The notes under the pieces were generated by a model. The model saw only the letters and a program-made list of their open reading frames with translations, had not been told where the DNA came from and searched no databases. Positions 33,962-47,936 of a DNA stretch of 64,000 nucleotides are shown in pieces. The DNA is from Phocoena phocoena (Eukaryota; Chordata; Mammalia; Artiodactyla; Phocoenidae): NCBI RefSeq assembly GCF_963924675.1, contig NW_027077452.1, positions 868,001 through 932,000 on the forward strand, read 5' to 3'. Position 1 is the first letter of the stretch. Each line of letters begins with the position of its first letter. The position numbers and the translations under genes are program-made.

Positions 33962-35709
33962 AGCTGCGCCAAACAGGAGGTTAAAGGCACTGACTCTCCA
34001 AGTGGGGAGAGTGTTAGTAAAGCATCTGGAATGTTGAACCCGAGGACCAGGATACGAAAACTGAGATGCATTTTAAATCGTTTCCCAATCACACGGTGGA
34101 CGATACTCTGGGTTTCCCATGCATGTTTTAGCTGGAGGAAGAATGCCTTGAACCTGGACAGTTGGGACCCATGGAATGGGTACCATGCAGTATGACTTCA
34201 AAGGGTCTGCATTTGCTCACCGAAACTCACCAGTGCTATCAGCCTGAAGTGTCCAGCCTTATATCTCAACCAGCTCTGGGTGTAGATGTGTTAAATCCCG
34301 GTTGCATCACATGCCCTGAGTGAATTATTTAAGAATTGCTCTCTATTTCACTGTTTTTGTGTTTTGTTTTCGAAATTTATTTTGATAATGGGATTTATCG
34401 GATTTTCATTGCTGCATTTCCGCCGCTGTACACACGCTTGATTCTCTTATGGAGACATATATATCCATGGGTTTTAAGATTCTTCCTAGTCAGGTATATT
34501 CCTAGGCGTTGAATATGTGGTGTTGAGTCCAATTCGTTGAGCAAGGAGTAGGTCTTGTCTATTAAATATTTGGCTTATGGAATGTTATCTGTGCTAATTT
34601 CAGTCTCTGGTTTTATGCAGCACCCCAAGGCACCTTTCCCCATAAACAAGCACTAGTTGGTTTTCTAAATTTGAGACCCTGTTCTGTTTTGTAATTCAGT
34701 TCATGTGTAGTCAAGTTTACATTACGTGTATTAGTGATATCTTATGATGTTTCTTTTTCTGTGTGACGTAGTTCACGTAGAATCACCGTACCTGCATCCA
34801 CTTACTATGCCGCTACGGGCCTGATGACACAGATTTCATTGCTGAGTGATATTGCATTGCACGTACGTGCCACAACTTCTTTATCCATTTTTTGCTTTCT
34901 GGGATATTTACCTGATACTGTAGACGAGCTTCTTGTGAACACAGCCGTCCCAAATATTGGGGTGGCTGTCTGTTTTTGATTTTAATTTCCGTAAGCTTTA
35001 GGACCATAAGTGGAAGTGCCATAGGCTGTGTTGCTTTGTTTCTTACGTGTTTCAGGAAACACCATACACTTCTCCAGTGTGGCTGCTGGCAATTTACATC
35101 CTGCCAATCAGCATAACAAGGCTCCCTGTTCTCCATATCCTGTCCTACCTTTCTGGATTTTACACTTTTTTCAGATGGCCCTTTTGCCTGGGGGGGCAGT
35201 GAGATTTCATTGTAGTGCAGATTTCCTTTACAGGCTTGCTTGGTTGTCCAAAAAGGGCGTATGCGTTTTTTCCTGAATATATTCAGGAAAAAACGCATAC
35301 GCCCTTTTTGGCCAAGTGCATCATTGTCGACGTTGTGCCTCTTTTCCTATGCTTTCAGGGCAATTCCAGTCTACCCCCTGCAATCGTTTTCCTGAAATTC
35401 AGCCCCGCTTTCAAGTCCCCTTCGCAGGCTTACTTCAATATATTTTTGGAGGATAGCTGTCATTTATAACTCTGCAGGTTTGTGAAGTACAGTGCCCCTG
35501 AGCTCCTTTCTTCAACTCGCTTTCTTGTGAGCTGGGCACAAAACCGCAGGATTGCTTCAGGCCCTAATCTGTTTCCAGCAGGGCACACTGAGCCTTTGTT
35601 TAATTCCTCTTCCTGGTGGGCAATGAGCGTTACATTTGCCCGTGCAGACACCTACAGCTAGTCTCTCATTGGTTCTCCCTATTCCTGTTCATCTTGCACA
35701 GAAATTGCA
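33962..35709. repeat. Satellite monomer m15
   Basis: 1,748 bp. The palindrome at 35244-35315 has one terminal-arm mismatch (TTGTCC for TTGGCC). The first of the run with 'attcagcccc'. Confidence 0.9.
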
Positions 35710-37457
35710 AGCTGTGCCAAACAGGAGGTTAAAGGCACTGACTCTCCAAGCGGGGAGAGTGTTAGTAAAGCATCTGGAATGGTGAACCCGAGGACCAGGA
35801 TACGAAAACTGAGATGCATTTTAAATCGTTTCCCAATCACACGGTGGACGATACTCTGGGTTTCCCATGCATGTTTTAGCTGGAGGAAGAATGCCTTGAA
35901 CCTGGACAGTTGGGACCCATGGAATGGGTACCATGCAGTATGACTTCAAAGGGTCTGCATTTGCTCACCGAAACTCACCAGTGCTATCAGCCTGAAGTGT
36001 CCAGCCTTATGTCTCAACCAGCTCTGGGTGTAGATGTGGTCAATCCCGGTTGCATCACATGCCCTGAGTGAATTATTTAAGAATTGCTCTCTATTTCACT
36101 GTCTTTGTGTTTTGTTTTCGAAATTTATTTTGATAATGGGATTTATCGGATTTTCACTGCTGCATTTCCGCCGCTGTACACACGCTTGATTCTCTTATGG
36201 AGACATATATATCCATGGGTTTTAAGATTCTTCCTAGTCAGGTATATTCCTAGGCGTTGAATATGTGGTGTTGAGTCCAATTCGTTGAGCAAGGAGTAGG
36301 TCTTGTCTATTACATATTTGGCTTATGGAATGTTATCTGTGCTAATTTCAGTCTCTGGTTTTATGCAGCACCCCAACGCACCTTTCCCCATAAGCAAGCA
36401 CTAGTTGGTTTTCTAAATTTGAGACCCTGTTCTGTTTTGTAATTCAGTTCATGTGTAGTCAAGTTTACTTTCCGTGTATTAGTGATATCTTATGATGTTT
36501 CTTTTTCTGTGTGACGTAGTTCACGTAGAATCACCGTACCTGCATCCACTCACTATGCCGCTACGGGCCTGATGACACAGATTTCATTGCTGAGTGATAT
36601 TGCATTGCACGTACGTGCCACAACTTCTTTATCCATTTTTTGCTTTCTGGGATATTTACCTGATACTGTAGACGAGCTTCTTGTGAACACAGCCGTCCCA
36701 AATATTGGGGTGGCTGTCTGTTTTTGATTTTAATTTCCGTAAGCTATAGGACCATAAGTGGAAGTGCCATAGGCTGTGTTGCTTTGTTTCTTACGTGTTT
36801 CAGGAAACACCATACACTTCTCCAGGGTGGCTGCTGGCAATTTACATCCTGCCAATCAGCATAACAAGGCTCCCTGTTCTCCATATCCTGTCCTACCTTT
36901 CTGGATTTTACACTTTTTTCAGATGGCCCTTTTGCCCGGGGGGGCAGTGAGATTTCATTGTAGTGCAGATTTCCTTTACAGGCTTGCTTGGTTGGCCAAA
37001 AAGGGCGTATGCGTTTTTTCCTGAATATATTCAGGAAAAAACGCATATGCCCTTTTTGGCCAAGTGCATCATTGTCGACGTTATGCCTCTTTTCCTATGC
37101 TTTCAGGGCAATTCCAGTCTACCCCCTGCAATCGTTTTCCTGAAATTCAGCCCCGCTTTCAAGTCCCCTTCGCAGGCTTACTTCAATATATTTTTGGAGG
37201 ATAGCTGTCATTTATAACTCTGCAGGTTTGTGAAGTACAGTGCCCCTGAGCTCCTTTCTTCAACTCGCTTTCTTGTGAGCTGGGCACAAAACCGCAGGAT
37301 TGCTTCAGGCCCTAATCTGTTTCCAGCAGGGCACACTGAGCCTTTGTTTAATTCCTCTTCCTGGTGGGCAATGAGCGTTACATTTGCCCGTGCAGACACC
37401 TACAGCTAGTCTCTCATTGGTTCTCCCTATTCCTGTTCATCTTGCACAGAAATTGCA
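35710..37457. repeat. Satellite monomer m16
   Basis: 1,748 bp. Private markers 'ttactttccg', 'gtccaattcg', 'gttatgcctc', and a palindrome (36992-37063) with a single right-arm change to 'catatgccc'. I found no difference from m17. Confidence 0.9.
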
Positions 37458-39205
37458 AGCTGTGCCAAACAGGAGGTTAAAGGCACTGACTCTCCAAGCG
37501 GGGAGAGTGTTAGTAAAGCATCTGGAATGGTGAACCCGAGGACCAGGATACGAAAACTGAGATGCATTTTAAATCGTTTCCCAATCACACGGTGGACGAT
37601 ACTCTGGGTTTCCCATGCATGTTTTAGCTGGAGGAAGAATGCCTTGAACCTGGACAGTTGGGACCCATGGAATGGGTACCATGCAGTATGACTTCAAAGG
37701 GTCTGCATTTGCTCACCGAAACTCACCAGTGCTATCAGCCTGAAGTGTCCAGCCTTATGTCTCAACCAGCTCTGGGTGTAGATGTGGTCAATCCCGGTTG
37801 CATCACATGCCCTGAGTGAATTATTTAAGAATTGCTCTCTATTTCACTGTCTTTGTGTTTTGTTTTCGAAATTTATTTTGATAATGGGATTTATCGGATT
37901 TTCACTGCTGCATTTCCGCCGCTGTACACACGCTTGATTCTCTTATGGAGACATATATATCCATGGGTTTTAAGATTCTTCCTAGTCAGGTATATTCCTA
38001 GGCGTTGAATATGTGGTGTTGAGTCCAATTCGTTGAGCAAGGAGTAGGTCTTGTCTATTACATATTTGGCTTATGGAATGTTATCTGTGCTAATTTCAGT
38101 CTCTGGTTTTATGCAGCACCCCAACGCACCTTTCCCCATAAGCAAGCACTAGTTGGTTTTCTAAATTTGAGACCCTGTTCTGTTTTGTAATTCAGTTCAT
38201 GTGTAGTCAAGTTTACTTTCCGTGTATTAGTGATATCTTATGATGTTTCTTTTTCTGTGTGACGTAGTTCACGTAGAATCACCGTACCTGCATCCACTCA
38301 CTATGCCGCTACGGGCCTGATGACACAGATTTCATTGCTGAGTGATATTGCATTGCACGTACGTGCCACAACTTCTTTATCCATTTTTTGCTTTCTGGGA
38401 TATTTACCTGATACTGTAGACGAGCTTCTTGTGAACACAGCCGTCCCAAATATTGGGGTGGCTGTCTGTTTTTGATTTTAATTTCCGTAAGCTATAGGAC
38501 CATAAGTGGAAGTGCCATAGGCTGTGTTGCTTTGTTTCTTACGTGTTTCAGGAAACACCATACACTTCTCCAGGGTGGCTGCTGGCAATTTACATCCTGC
38601 CAATCAGCATAACAAGGCTCCCTGTTCTCCATATCCTGTCCTACCTTTCTGGATTTTACACTTTTTTCAGATGGCCCTTTTGCCCGGGGGGGCAGTGAGA
38701 TTTCATTGTAGTGCAGATTTCCTTTACAGGCTTGCTTGGTTGGCCAAAAAGGGCGTATGCGTTTTTTCCTGAATATATTCAGGAAAAAACGCATATGCCC
38801 TTTTTGGCCAAGTGCATCATTGTCGACGTTATGCCTCTTTTCCTATGCTTTCAGGGCAATTCCAGTCTACCCCCTGCAATCGTTTTCCTGAAATTCAGCC
38901 CCGCTTTCAAGTCCCCTTCGCAGGCTTACTTCAATATATTTTTGGAGGATAGCTGTCATTTATAACTCTGCAGGTTTGTGAAGTACAGTGCCCCTGAGCT
39001 CCTTTCTTCAACTCGCTTTCTTGTGAGCTGGGCACAAAACCGCAGGATTGCTTCAGGCCCTAATCTGTTTCCAGCAGGGCACACTGAGCCTTTGTTTAAT
39101 TCCTCTTCCTGGTGGGCAATGAGCGTTACATTTGCCCGTGCAGACACCTACAGCTAGTCTCTCATTGGTTCTCCCTATTCCTGTTCATCTTGCACAGAAA
39201 TTGCA
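37458..39205. repeat. Satellite monomer m17 (twin of m16)
   Basis: 1,748 bp with the same private markers as m16. Palindrome at 38740-38811. The m16/m17 pair is the closest adjacent pair in the window. Confidence 0.9.
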
Positions 39206-40952
39206 AGCTGTGCGAAACAGAAGGTTAAAGGCACTGACTCTCCAAGCGGGGAGAGTGTTAGTAAAGCATCTGGAATGGTGAACCCGAGGACAAGGAAATG
39301 AAAACTGAGATGCATTTTAAATCATTTCCCAATCACACGGTGGACGATACTCTGGGTTTCCCATGCATGTTTTAGCTGGAGGAAGAATCCCTTGAACCTG
39401 GAGAGTTGGGACCCATGGAATGGGTACCATGCAGTATGACTTCAAAGGGTCTGCCTTTGCTCATCGAAACTCACCAATGCTATCAGCCTGAAGTGTCCAG
39501 CCTTATGTCTCAACCAGCTCTGGGTGTAGATGTGGTCAATCCCGGTTGCATCACATGCCCTGAGTGAATTATTTAAGAATTGCTCTCTATTTCACTGTCT
39601 TTGTGTTTTGTTTTCGAAATTTATTTTGATAATGGGATTTATCGGATTTTCACTGCTGCGTTTCTGCCGCTGTACACACGCTTGATTCTCTTACGGAGAC
39701 ATATATATCCATGGGTTTTAATATTCTTCCTAGTCAGGTATATTCCTAGGCGTTGAATATGTGGTGTTGAGTTCCTTTCGTTGAGCAAGGAGTAGGTCTT
39801 GTCTATTACATATTTGGCTTATGGAATGTTATCTGTGCTAATTTCAGTCTCTGGTTTTATGCAGCACCCCAACGCACCTTTCCCCATAAGCAAGCACTAG
39901 TTGGTTTTCCAAATTTGAGACCCTGTTCTGTTTTGTAATTCAGTTCACGTGTAGTCAAGTTTACATTCCGTGTATTAGTGATATCTTATGATGTTTCTTT
40001 TTCTGTGTGACGTAGTTCACGTAGAGTCACCGTACCTGCATCCACTTACTATGCCGCTACGGGCCTGATGACACAGATTTCATTGCTGAGTGATATTGCA
40101 TTGCACGTACGTGCCACAACATCTTTATCCATTTTTTGCTTTCTGGGATATTTACCTGATACTGTAGACGAGCTTCTTGTCAACACAGCCGTCCCAAATA
40201 TTGGGGTGGCTGTCTGTTTTTGATTTTAATTTCCGTAAGCTATAGGACCATAAGTGGAAGTGCCATAGGCTGTGTTGCTTTGTTTCTTACGTGTTTCAGG
40301 AAACACCATACACTTCTCCAGGGTGGCTGCTGGCAATTTACATCCTGCCAATCAGCATAACAAGGCTCCCTGTTCTCCATATCCTGTTCTACCTTTCTGG
40401 ATTTTACACTTTTTTCAGATGGCCCTTTTGGCCGGGGGGCAGTGAGACTTCATTGTAGTGCAGATTTCCGTTACAGGCTTGCTTGGTTGGCCAAAAAGGG
40501 CGTATGCGTTTTTTCCTGAATATATTCAGGAAAAAACGCATACGCCCTTTTTGGCCAAGTGCATCATTGTCGACTTTGTTCCTCTTTTCCTATGCTTTCA
40601 GGGCAATTCCAGTCTACCCCCTGCAATCGTTTTAATGAAATTCTGCCCCGCTTTCAAGTCCCCTTCGCAGGCTTACTTCAATATATTTTTGGAGGATAGC
40701 TGTCATTTATAACTCTGCAGGTTTGTGAAGTACAGTGCCCCTGAGCTCCTTTCTTCAACTCGCTTTCTTGTGAGCTGGGCACAAAACCGCAGGATTGCTT
40801 CAGGCCCTAATCTGTTTCCAGCAGGGCACACTGAGCCTTTGTTTAATTCCTCTTCCTGGTGGGCAATGAGCGTTACATTTGCCCGTGCAGACACTTACAG
40901 CTAGTCTCTCATTGGTTCTCCCTATTCCTGTTCATCTTGCACAGAAATTGCA
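39206..40952. repeat. Satellite monomer m18
   Basis: 1,747 bp. Perfect palindrome at 40487-40558. Private changes 'tgcgaaacagaagg' at its start, 'gaggacaaggaaatg' near 39,284 and 'ttggccgggg' before the G tract. Confidence 0.9.
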
Positions 40953-42700
40953 AGCTGTGCCAAACAGGAGGTTAAAGGCACTGACTCTCCAAGCGGGGAG
41001 AGTGTTAGTAAAGCATCTGGAATGGTGAACACGAGGACCAGGATATGAAAACTGAGATGCATTTTAAATCGTTTCCCAATCACACGGTGGACGATACTCT
41101 GGGTTTCCCATGCATGTTTTAGCTGGAGGAAGAATGCCTTGAACCTGGAGAGTTGGGACCCATGGAATGGGTACCATGCAGTATGACTTCAAAGGGTCTG
41201 CATTTGCTCACCGAAACTCACCAGTGCTATCAGCCAGAAGTGTCCAGCCTTATGTCTCAACCAGCTCTGGGTGTAGATGTGGTCAATCCCGGTTGCATCA
41301 CATGCCCTGAGTGAATTATTTAAGAATTGCTCTCTATTTCACTGTCTTTGTGTTTTGTTTTCGAAATTTATTTTGATAATGGGATTTATCGGATTTTCAC
41401 TGCTGCGTTTCGGCCGCTGTACACACGCTTGATTCTCTTACGGAGACATATATATCCATGGGTTTTAAGATTCTTCCTAGTCAGGTATATTCCTAGGCGT
41501 TGAATATGTGGTGTTGGGTCCATTTCGTTGAGCAAGGAGTAGGTCTTGTCTATTACATATTTGGCTTATGGAAAGTTATCTGTGCTAATTTCAGTCTCTG
41601 GTTTTATGCAGCACCCCAAGGCACCTTTCCCCATAAGCAAGCACTAGTTGGTTTTCTAAATTTGAGACCCTGTTCTGTTTTGTAATTCAGTTCATGTGTA
41701 GTCAAGTTTACATTCCGTGTATTAGTGATATCTTATGATGTTTCTTTTTCTGTGTGACGTAGTTCACGTAGAATCACCGTACCTGCATCCACTCACTATG
41801 CCGCTACGGGCCTGATGACACAGATTTCATTGCTGAGTGATATTGCATTGTACGTACGTGCCACAACTTCTTTATCCATTTTTTGCTTTCTGGGATATTT
41901 ACCTGATACTGTAGACGAGCTTCTTGTGAACACAGGCGTCCCAAATATTGGGGTGGCTGTCTGTTTTTGATTTTAATTTCCGTAAGCTATAGGACCATAA
42001 GTGGAAGTGCCATAGGCTGTGTTGCTTTGTTTCTTACGTGTTTCAGGAAACACCATACACTTCTCCAGGGTGGCTGCTGGCAATTTACATCCTGCCAATC
42101 AGCATAACAAGGCTCCCTGTTCTCCATATCCTGTCCTACCTTTCTGGATTTTACACTTTTTTCAGATGGCCCTTTTGCCCAGGGGGTCAGTGAGATTTCA
42201 TTGTAGTGCAGATTTCCTTTACAGGCTTGCTTGGTTGGCCAAAAAGGGCGTATGCGTTTTTTCCTAAATATATTCAGGAAAAAACGCATACGCCCTTTTT
42301 GGCCAAGTGCATCATTGTCGACGTTGTGCCTCTTTTCCTATGCTTTCAGGGCAATTCCAGTCTACCCCCTGCAATCGTTTTCCTGAAATTCAGCCCCGCT
42401 TTCAAGTCCCCTTCGCAGGCTTACTTCAATATATTTTTGGAGGATAGCTGTCATTTATAACTCTGCAGGTTTGTGAAGTACAGTGCCCCTGAGCTCCTTT
42501 CTTCAACTCGCTTTCTTGTGAGCTGGGCACAAAACCGCAGGATTGCTTCAGGCCCTAATCTGTTTCCAGCAGGGCACACTGAGCCTTTGTTTAATTCCTC
42601 TTCCTGGTGGGCAATGAGCGTTACATTTGCCCGTGCAGACACCTACAGCTAGTCTCTCATTGGTTCTCCCTATTCCTGTTCATCTTGCACAGAAATGGCA
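40953..42700. repeat. Satellite monomer m19
   Basis: 1,748 bp. The palindrome at 42235-42306 has one centre mismatch. The G tract is shortened to 5 G and followed by T. Confidence 0.9.
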
Positions 42701-44442
42701 AGCTGTGCCAAACAGGAGGTTAAAGGCACTGACTCTCCAAGCGGGGAGAGTGTTAGTAAAGCATCTGGAATGGTGAACCCGAGGACCAGGATACGAAAAC
42801 TGAGATGCATTTTAAATCGTTTCCCAATCACACGGTGGACGATACTCTGGGTTTCCCATGCATGTTTTAGCTGGAGGAAGAATCCCTTGAACCTGAAGAG
42901 TTGGGACCCATGGAATAGTTACCATGCAGTATGACTTCAAAGGGTCTGCATTTGCTCACCGAAACTCACCAGTGCTATCAGCATGAAGTGTCCAGCCTTA
43001 TGTCTCAACCAGCTCTGGGTGTAGATGTGGTCAATCCCGGTTGCATCACATGCCCTGAGTGAATTATTTAAGAATTGCTCTCTATTTCACTGTCTTTGTG
43101 TTTTGTTTTCGAAATTTATTTTGATAATGGGATTTATCGGATTTTCACTGCTGCGTTTCGGCCGCTGTACACACGCTTGATTCTCTTATGGAGACATATA
43201 TATCCATGGGTTTTAAGATTCTTCCTAGTCAGGTATATTCCTAGGCGTTGAATATGTGGTGTTGAGTCCATTTCGTTGAGCAAGGAGTAGGTCTTGTCTA
43301 TTACATATTTGGCTTATGGAATGTTATCTGTGCTAATTTCAGTCTCTGGTTTTATGCAGCACCCCAACGCACCTTTCCCCATAAGCAAGCACTAGTTGGT
43401 TTTCTAAATTTGAGACCCTGTTCTGTTTTGTAATTCAGTTCATGTGTAGTCAAGTTTACATTCCGTGTATTAGTGATATCTTATGATGTTTCTTTTTCTG
43501 TGTGACGTAGTTCACGTAGAATCACCGTACCTGCATCCACTTACTATGCCGCTACGGGCCTGATGACACAGATTTCATTGCTGAGTGATATTGCATTGCA
43601 TGTACGTGCCACAACTTCTTTATCCATTTTTTGCTTTCTGGGATATTTACCTGATACTGTAGACGAGCTTCTTGTGAACACAGCCGTCCCAACTATTGGG
43701 GTGGCTGTCTGTTTTTAATTTCCGTAAGCTTTAGGACCATAAGTGGAAGTGCCATAGGCTGTGTTGCTTTGTTTCTTTCGTGTTTCAGGAAACACCATAC
43801 ATTTCTCCAGGGTGGCTGCTGGCAATTTACATCCTGCCAATCAGCATAACAAGGCTCCCTGTTCTCCATATCCTGTCCTACCTTTTTGGATTTTACACTT
43901 TTTTCAGATGGCCCTTTTGCCCGGGGGGGCAGTGAGATTTCATTGTAGTGCAGATTTCCTTTACAGGCTTGCTTGGTTGGCCAAAAAGGGCGTATGCGTT
44001 TTTTCCTGAATATATTCAGGAAAAAACGCATACGCCCTTTTTGGCCAAGTGCATCATTGTCGACGTTGTGCCTCTTTTCCTATGCTTTCAGGGCAATTCC
44101 AGTCTACCCCATGCAATCGTTTTCCTGAAATTCAGCCCCGCTTTCAAGTCCCCTTCGCAGGCTTACTTCAATATATTTTTGGAGGATAGCTGTCATTTAT
44201 AACTCTGCAGGTTTGTGAAGTACAGTGCCCCTGAGCTCCTTTCTTCAACTCGCTTTCTTGTGAGCTCGGCACAAAACCGCAGGATTGCTTCAGGCCCTAA
44301 TCTTTTTCCAGCAGGGCACAATGAGCCTTTGTTTAATTCCTCTTCCTGGTGGGCAATGAGCGTTATATTTGCCCGTGCAGACACCTACAGCTAGTCTCTC
44401 ATTGGTTCTCCCTATTCCTGTTCATCTTGCACAGAAATTGCA
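42701..44442. repeat. Satellite monomer m20
   Basis: 1,742 bp, the shortest complete core monomer. A 6-bp deletion turns 'tttttgattttaatttcc' into 'tttttaatttcc' (about 43,712). Perfect palindrome at 43977-44048. Confidence 0.9.
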
Positions 44443-46189
44443 AGCTGTGCGAAACAGGAGATTAAAGGCACTGACTCTCCAAGCGGGGAGAGTGTTAGTA
44501 AAGCATCTGGAATGGTGAACCCGAGGACCAGGAAACGAAAACTGAGATGCATTTTAAATCATTTCCCAATCACACGGTGGACGATACTCTGGGTTTCCCA
44601 TGCATGTTTTAGCTGGAGGAAGAATGCCTTGAACCTGGAGAGTTGGGACCCATGGAATGGTTACCATGCAGTATGACTTCAAAGGGTCTGCATTTGCTCA
44701 CCGAAACTCACCAATGCTATCAGCCTGAAGTGTCCAGCCTTATGTCTCAACCAGCTCTGGGTGTAGATGTGGTCAATCCCGGTTGCATCACATGCCCTGA
44801 GTGAATTATTTAAGAATTGCTCTCTATTTCACTGTCTTTGTGTTTTGTTTTCGAAATTTATTTTGATAATGGGATTTATCGGATTTTCACTGCTGCGTTT
44901 CGGCCGCTGTACACACGCTTGATTCTTTTACGGAGACATATATATCCATGGGTTTTAAGATTCTTCCTAGTCAGGTATATTCCTGGCGTTGAATATGTGG
45001 TATTGGGTCCATTTCGTTGAACAAGGAGTAGGTCTTGTCTATTACATATTTGGCTTATGGAAAGTTATCTGTGCTAATTTCAGTCTCTGGTTTTATGCAG
45101 CACCCCAAGGCACCTTTCCCCATAAGCAAGCACTAGTTGGTTTTCTAAATTTGAGACCCTGTTCTGTTTTGTAATTCAGTTCATGTGTAGTCAAGTTTAC
45201 ATTCCGTGTATTAGTGATATCTTATGATGTTTCTTTTTCTGTGTGACGTAGTTCACGTAGAATCACCGTACCTGCATCCACTCACTATGCCGCTACGGGC
45301 CTGATGACACAGATTTAATTGCTGAGTGATATTGCATTGTACGTACATGCCACAACTTCTTTATCCATTTTTTGCTTTCTGGGATATTTACCTGATACTG
45401 TAGACGAGCTTCTTGTGAACACAGCCGTCCCAAATATTGGGGTGGCTGTCTGTTTTTGATTTTAATTTCCTTAAGCTATAGGACCATAAGTGGAAGTGCC
45501 ATAGGCTGTGTTGCTTTGTTTCTTACGTGTTTCAGGAAACACCATACACTTCTCCAGGGTGGCTACTGGCAATTTACATCCTGCCAATCAGCATAACAAG
45601 GCTCCCTGTTCTCCATATCCTGTCCTACCTTTCTGGATTTTACACTTTTTTCAGATGGCCCTTTTGCCCGGGGGGGCAGTGAGATTTCATTGTAGTACAG
45701 ATTTCCTTTACAGGCTTGCTTGGTTGGCCAAAAAGGGCGTATGCGTTTTTTCCTGAATATATTCAGGAAAAAACGCATACGCCCTTTTTGGCCAAGTGCA
45801 TCATTGTCGATGTTCTGCCTCTTTTCCTATGCTTTCAGGGCAATTCCAGTCTACCCCCTACAATCGTTTTCCTGAAATTCAGCCCCGCTTTCAAGTCCCC
45901 TTCGCAGGCTTACTTCAGTATATTTTTGGAGGATAGCTGTCATTTATATCTCTGCAGGTTTGTGAAGTACAGTGCCCCTGAGCTCCTTTCTTCAACTCGC
46001 TTTCTTGTGAGCTGGGCACAAAACCGCAGGATTGCTTCAGGCCCTAATCTGTTTCCAGCAGGGCACACTGAGCCTTTGTTTAATTCCTCTTCCTGGTGGT
46101 CAATGAGCGTTACATTTGCCCGTGCAGACACCTACAGCTAGTCTCTCATTGGTTCTCCCTATTCCTGTTCATCTTGCACAGAAATGGCA
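44443..46189. repeat. Satellite monomer m21
   Basis: 1,747 bp. Perfect palindrome at 45724-45795. Shares 'gcgaaacagga' and 'aggaaacgaaaac' near its start with parts of m18. Confidence 0.9.
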
Positions 46190-47936
46190 AGCTGTGCCAA
46201 ACAGGAGGTTAAAGGCACTGACTCTCCAAGCGGGGAGAGTGTTAGTAAAGCATCTGGAATGGTGAACCCGAGGACCAGGATACGAAAACTGAGATGCATT
46301 TTAAATCGTTTCCCAATCACACGGTGGACGATACTCTGGGTTTCCCATGCATGTTTTAGCTGGAGGAAGAATGCCTTGAACCTGGAGAGTTGGGACCCAT
46401 GGAATGGGTACCATGCAGTATGACTTCAAAGGGTCTGCATTTGCTCACCGAAACTCACCAGTGCTATCATCCTGAAGTGTCCAGCCTTATGTCTCAACCA
46501 GCTCTGGGTGTAGATGTGGTTAATCCCGGTTGCATCACATGCCCTGAGTGAATTATTTAAGAATTGCTCTCTATTTCACTGTCTTTGTGTTTTGTTTTCG
46601 AAATTTATTTTGATAATGGGATTTATCGGATTTTCACTGCTGCATTTCCGCCGCTGTACACACGCTTGATTCTCTTACGGAGACATATTTATCCATGGGT
46701 TTTAAGATTCTTCCTAGTCAGGTATATTCCTAGGCGTTGAATATGTGGTGTTGAGTCCAATTCGTTGAGCAAGGAGTAGGTCTTGTCTATTACATATTTG
46801 GCTTATGGAATGTTATCTGTGCTAATTTCAGTCTCTGGTTTTATGCAGCACCCCAACGCACCTTTCCCCATAAGCAAGCACTAGTTGGTTTTCTAAATTT
46901 GAGACCCTGTTCTGTTTTGTAATTCAGTTCATGTGTAGTCAAGTTTACATTCCGTGTATTAGTGATATCTTATGATGTTTCTTTTTCTGTGTGACGTAGT
47001 TCACGTAGAATCACCTTACCTGCATCCACTCACTATGCCGCTACGGGCCTGATGACACAGATTTCATTGCTGAGTGATATTGCATTGCACGTACGTGCCA
47101 CAACTTCTTTATCCATTTTTTGCTTTCTGGGATATTTACCTGATGCTGTAGACGAGCTTCTTGTGAACACAGCCGTCCCAAATATTGGGGTGGCTGTCTG
47201 TTTTTGATTTTAATTTCCGTAAGCTATAGGACCATAAGTGGAAGTGCCATAGGCTGTGTTGCTTTGTTTCTTACGTGTTTCAGGAAACACCATACACATC
47301 TCCAGGGTGGCTGCTGGCAATTTATATCCTGCCAATCAGCATAACAAGGCTCCCTGTTCTCCATATCCTGTCCTACCTTTCTTTATTTTACACTTTTTTC
47401 AGATGGCCCTTTTCCCGGGGGGGCAGTGAGATTTCATTGTAGTGCAGATTTCCTTTACAGGCTTGCTTGGTTGGCCAAAAAGTGCGTATGCGTTTTTTCC
47501 TGAATATATTCAGGAAAAAACGCATACGCACTTTTTGGCCTGGTGCATCATTGCCGACGTTCTTCCTCTTTTCCTATGCTTTCAGGGCAATTCCAGTCTA
47601 CCCCCTGCAATCGTTTTCCTGAAATTCTGCCCCGCTTTCAAGTCCCCTTCGCAGGCTTACTTCAATATATTTTTGGAGGATAGCTGTCATTTATAACTCT
47701 GCAGGTTTGTGAATTACAGTGCCCCTGAGCTCCTTTCTTCAACTCGCTTTCTTGTGAGCTGGGCAGAAAACCGCAGGATTGCTTCAGGCCCTAATCTGTT
47801 TCCGGCAGGGCACGCTGAACCTTTGGTTAATTCCACTTCCTGGTGGGAAATGAGCGTTACATTTGCCCGTGCAGACACCTACAGCTAGTCTCTCATTGGT
47901 TCTCCCTATTCCTGTTCATCTTGCACAGAAATTGCA
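46190..47936. repeat. Satellite monomer m22
   Basis: 1,747 bp. The palindrome core at 47473-47540 is perfect with the alternative arm pair gtgcg/cgcac. The outer right end is 'ggcctg' instead of 'ggccaa'. Confidence 0.9.
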
